The notes under the pieces: model-generated
What the model was told of the DNA's origin: nothing
The model's input: the letters and a program-made list of their open reading frames with translations, nothing else
The model's database searches: none
Source of the DNA: Powellomyces hirtus
Lineage: Eukaryota > Chytridiomycota > Chytridiomycetes > Spizellomycetales > Powellomycetaceae
Length of the DNA stretch: 64,000 nt
Direction: 5' to 3'
Assembly: GCA_025526995.1 (NCBI GenBank)
Contig: JAHLKG010000016.1
Span: 496,001-560,000 of the forward strand
Shown: piece by piece, positions 61,847 through 64,000 of the stretch
Position numbering within the stretch: position 1 is the first letter of the stretch
How the letters are laid out: each line of letters begins with the position of its first letter
Made by a program: the position numbers and the translations under genes

Positions 61847-64000
61847 CTCTCACTCGTGAAACATGTTTTGTGATCCCACAGGCGTCCCTCAGTTTCAAGA
61901 ACTGATCCCTAGCCAGTGGTTTTGTCAAGATGTCTGCAACCATGTCCTGAGTCGAGAGATACTCTAATGCAATCTCCAAGCGTCCTAGTGCTTCTCTGAT
62001 AGAGTGGTACCTCACTTCAATGTGTTTGGTGCTGGCATGCAATGTCGGGTTCTTAGCAAGAGCAATGGCACCCTGGTTGTCCTCAAAGAGCATTGTGGGT
62101 CCATCCTGCTTGAATCCGAGCTCCCCTGCAAGCAGACGAAGCCAAACAGCTTCCTTGGTGCACTGGGCTAGTGCCATGTACTCTGCTTCCGTGCTTGAAA
62201 GAGCTATAGTGGTCTGCCGCTTGGATTGCCAGGTGATAGGCCCGTTGAACATGAAGATGAATCCAGTGGTTGATCTCCTTGTGTCCAAACATCCAGCATA
62301 GTTGGAATCCGAGTATCCAACCAGCTTCCTAGGCTCAGAGACATTCTCTTTGCCTCCCAGAAGGATTCCAAGTTCGCTTGTGCCCTTCAGGTATCTGATG
62401 ATCCGCTTGGCAGCACTCCAATGCTCCTTTCCAGGCTTTGCAAGGTACTTGGACACAATTCCAACTGCAGCAGCAATGTCAGGGTGTGTTCCTAGCATGG
62501 CATAGATCAAACTGCCCACTGCATTCCTGTATGGCACAGAGTTCATCTCCAGCTCATCCGTCTCATTCTGAGGTGCCATGTTGTTTCTGAGGTGCAGTCC
62601 ATGTTCCATAGGCGTGGCATGAACCTTGGCATCTCCCATGTTGAATTTCGAAACAACCTCTTCAACATACTTCTTCTGAGACAACCAGATGGTGCGGGTG
62701 CTTCTGCTCCGTCTGATGTGAATCCCAAGGAAGTAATTCAGCTCTCCAAGGTCTGTCATCTCAAAAGCTCGCCTCAGCTCCTTCTTGACATCCCCCAGCT
62801 GTTCCTTGCTTGATGAGGCCACAATGAGGTCGTCCACATAGATCAGAATGTACTCTGTTGTCCCATTCTGACTCCTGTAGTACATGCAAGGCTCTGCAGT
62901 CGACTGCACAAAGCCCATAGACTTCAGTTTGTGGTCTATCTTGTGGTTGAAGCGCCTTGCTGATTGCTTGAGGCCGTAGAGGGGTCTCCCAAGCTTGCAG
63001 ACCCGTCCTGGATGCTTGGAATCCTCAAAGCCCTCCGGTTGGCGCATGTAGATCACATAGTCCAGATCCCCTTGCAAGAATGCTGTCTTCACGTCCATCT
63101 GATGTGCCTCCAAGTCGTCTGAGGCAATGATGGAGAACAGCAGTCTCATGGGACCAAACTTGGCAACAGGAGCAAACGTCTCCTGATAGTCCAATCCCTC
63201 TCTCTGAGAGAATCCCTTGGCAACAAGTCTTGCCTTGTATCTGTCAAGCTCTCCTGTGTCCTTCAGCTTTCGTTTGAAGACCCACTTGCATCCAATAGCT
63301 TTTCTGCCCGTTGGCAGATCCACAAGTTGCCATGTCCCATTCTTGGCAAGAGCATCCATCTCTTCCTGAGCAGCCTGACGCCATTGTGAAGCATCTGGCA
63401 TGGTCTGGCTCTCCTTGTAGCTTGTGGGCTCGTTTGAGACAAAGGAGACAGCATAGGCAACTGCAGCAACGTTTGCAGCGTTGCTTGAAGCCTTCCACCA
63501 CTGTCCTGGCGGCTTCCTGAGTCTTTTGGGGGTTGGAGAAGGCTCTGCAGCACTCTCATAGTCAGAGGACGGCTCAGGGGTCCGTTCCCTCATGTTCTCC
63601 TCTCCCTCTGACATGGCTGTGTCCTCAGAGTCGTCACTGACCTCCTGCAGCTCGTCACTGACATCCTGCAGCTTCATTTCAGGCCCAATTCCCACTTCCA
63701 GGCTCTCAGCAGGCACTTGGGGCGTCTGAGCAGACTGGAGGGATGGAATGAAGCTCTTCTCATCGAATTTGACACTTCTGGAGAGCAGGATCTTCTTAGT
63801 CTGTATGTCCATAAGCCGGTATTCCTTGCTGTGGGAGCTATACCCCAGCATGATGCACTTGACGGCAGCATCATCCAGCTTCTGGCGCTTGTTGGGTTGA
63901 ATGTAGGCATAGGCAATGCATCCAAACGTCCTCAAATGTCCCAGAGATGGTGGGATACCATGGAACATCTCATAAGGCGTCTTGGGGCATGCAAGAGTGG
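61698..64000 (-). CDS. Cop-4J gag-pol, C-terminal part with stop-loss extension
   Basis: Open frame entering from the right edge through the integrase end (MFHGIPPSLGHLRTFGCIAY), two acidic repeats, RT with YVDDLIV and RNase H, then the same CGA-for-TGA readthrough as I into the shared LTR. Private changes: GTHPDIAAAV (Arg to His), SDSNYAG (Asp to Asn next to the RNase H Asp) and DELEMNSVPY. Likely an older or decaying copy. Confidence 0.85.
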   Translation of the reverse strand, partial: TLACPKTPYEMFHGIPPSLGHLRTFGCIAYAYIQPNKRQKLDDAAVKCIMLGYSSHSKEYRLMDIQTKKILLSRSVKFDEKSFIPSLQSAQTPQVPAESLEVGIGPEMKLQDVSDELQEVSDDSEDTAMSEGEENMRERTPEPSSDYESAAEPSPTPKRLRKPPGQWWKASSNAANVAAVAYAVSFVSNEPTSYKESQTMPDASQWRQAAQEEMDALAKNGTWQLVDLPTGRKAIGCKWVFKRKLKDTGELDRYKARLVAKGFSQREGLDYQETFAPVAKFGPMRLLFSIIASDDLEAHQMDVKTAFLQGDLDYVIYMRQPEGFEDSKHPGRVCKLGRPLYGLKQSARRFNHKIDHKLKSMGFVQSTAEPCMYYRSQNGTTEYILIYVDDLIVASSSKEQLGDVKKELRRAFEMTDLGELNYFLGIHIRRSRSTRTIWLSQKKYVEEVVSKFNMGDAKVHATPMEHGLHLRNNMAPQNETDELEMNSVPYRNAVGSLIYAMLGTHPDIAAAVGIVSKYLAKPGKEHWSAAKRIIRYLKGTSELGILLGGKENVSEPRKLVGYSDSNYAGCLDTRRSTTGFIFMFNGPITWQSKRQTTIALSSTEAEYMALAQCTKEAVWLRLLAGELGFKQDGPTMLFEDNQGAIALAKNPTLHASTKHIEVRYHSIREALGRLEIALEYLSTQDMVADILTKPLARDQFLKLRDACGITKHVSRVRVLESTCGRLWEDLEHTGHVGGHPLVSRMVWNGPEWSRTIQNSWRGPGKA
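61847..64000 (-). mobile_element. Cop-4J: 3' part, runs off the right edge
   Basis: Internal region from the PPT back to the integrase C-terminus. More diverged than the other copies, but shares the I stop-loss and PPT changes. Confidence 0.88.

Overview
The window is eukaryotic heterochromatin-like DNA made of LTR retrotransposons inserted into one another. I found no host gene, rRNA, tRNA gene or CRISPR. It is most likely fungal: the primer-binding sites of four Copia families match the anticodon arm of an initiator tRNA-Met with the loop GGCTCATAACC, the form I recall from yeast. An oomycete or another protist cannot be excluded. Family names (Cop-1 to Cop-4, Gyp-1, Gyp-2) are mine.

Layout. 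1-2008: Cop-1 (minus, runs off the left edge). It interrupts Gyp-1 (2009-4442, minus), a Gypsy-type element with LTR, PBS, gag and protease. Gyp-1 in turn sits in the left arm of an inverted pair of old Cop-2 copies (left arm 4443-6976 minus, right arm 6977-10202 plus). Between integrase and reverse transcriptase, Cop-2 carries a recognisable chromodomain, which is unusual for Copia. 10203-11393: antisense scraps of Cop-2 gag-protease and Cop-3. 11394 to about 54118: one dead Cop-3 element (plus), split by insertions of the young Cop-4 family.

Cop-4 is a 5339-bp Copia element with 500-bp LTRs, a half-tRNA PBS and one uninterrupted 1350-aa gag-pol frame. Ten copies (A-J) are present. A (13819-19157) is intact with TSD GGTCC. 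B (20541-46729) is split by C (TSD CAGAC) and by D (TSD GAAGC). D is split by a head-to-tail pair E-F that shares one LTR (TSD CATTC). A 1383-bp Cop-3 block (19158-20540) recurs at 46730-48112 and is followed by another Cop-4 at the same target site. This is best explained by unequal recombination between LTRs. Copy G (48113-53451) joins two different insertions. From 54276 a Gypsy fragment (Gyp-2) holds Cop-4H, which is split by a second shared-LTR pair I-J running off the right edge.

How the parts work together. The intact Cop-4 copies encode all that is needed for a cycle: gag with zinc knuckle, protease, DDE integrase, reverse transcriptase and RNase H. The LTR carries a TATA-like box and a striking 10-bp-spaced array of GAA units resembling a step-type heat-shock element. 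Three LTR subfamilies can be ordered by changes in these two elements. Near-identity between copies points to a recent burst of insertion. Cop-1, Cop-2, Cop-3, Gyp-1 and Gyp-2 are degenerate substrate. Short antisense frames that recur in every Cop-4 copy are shadows and are not listed.
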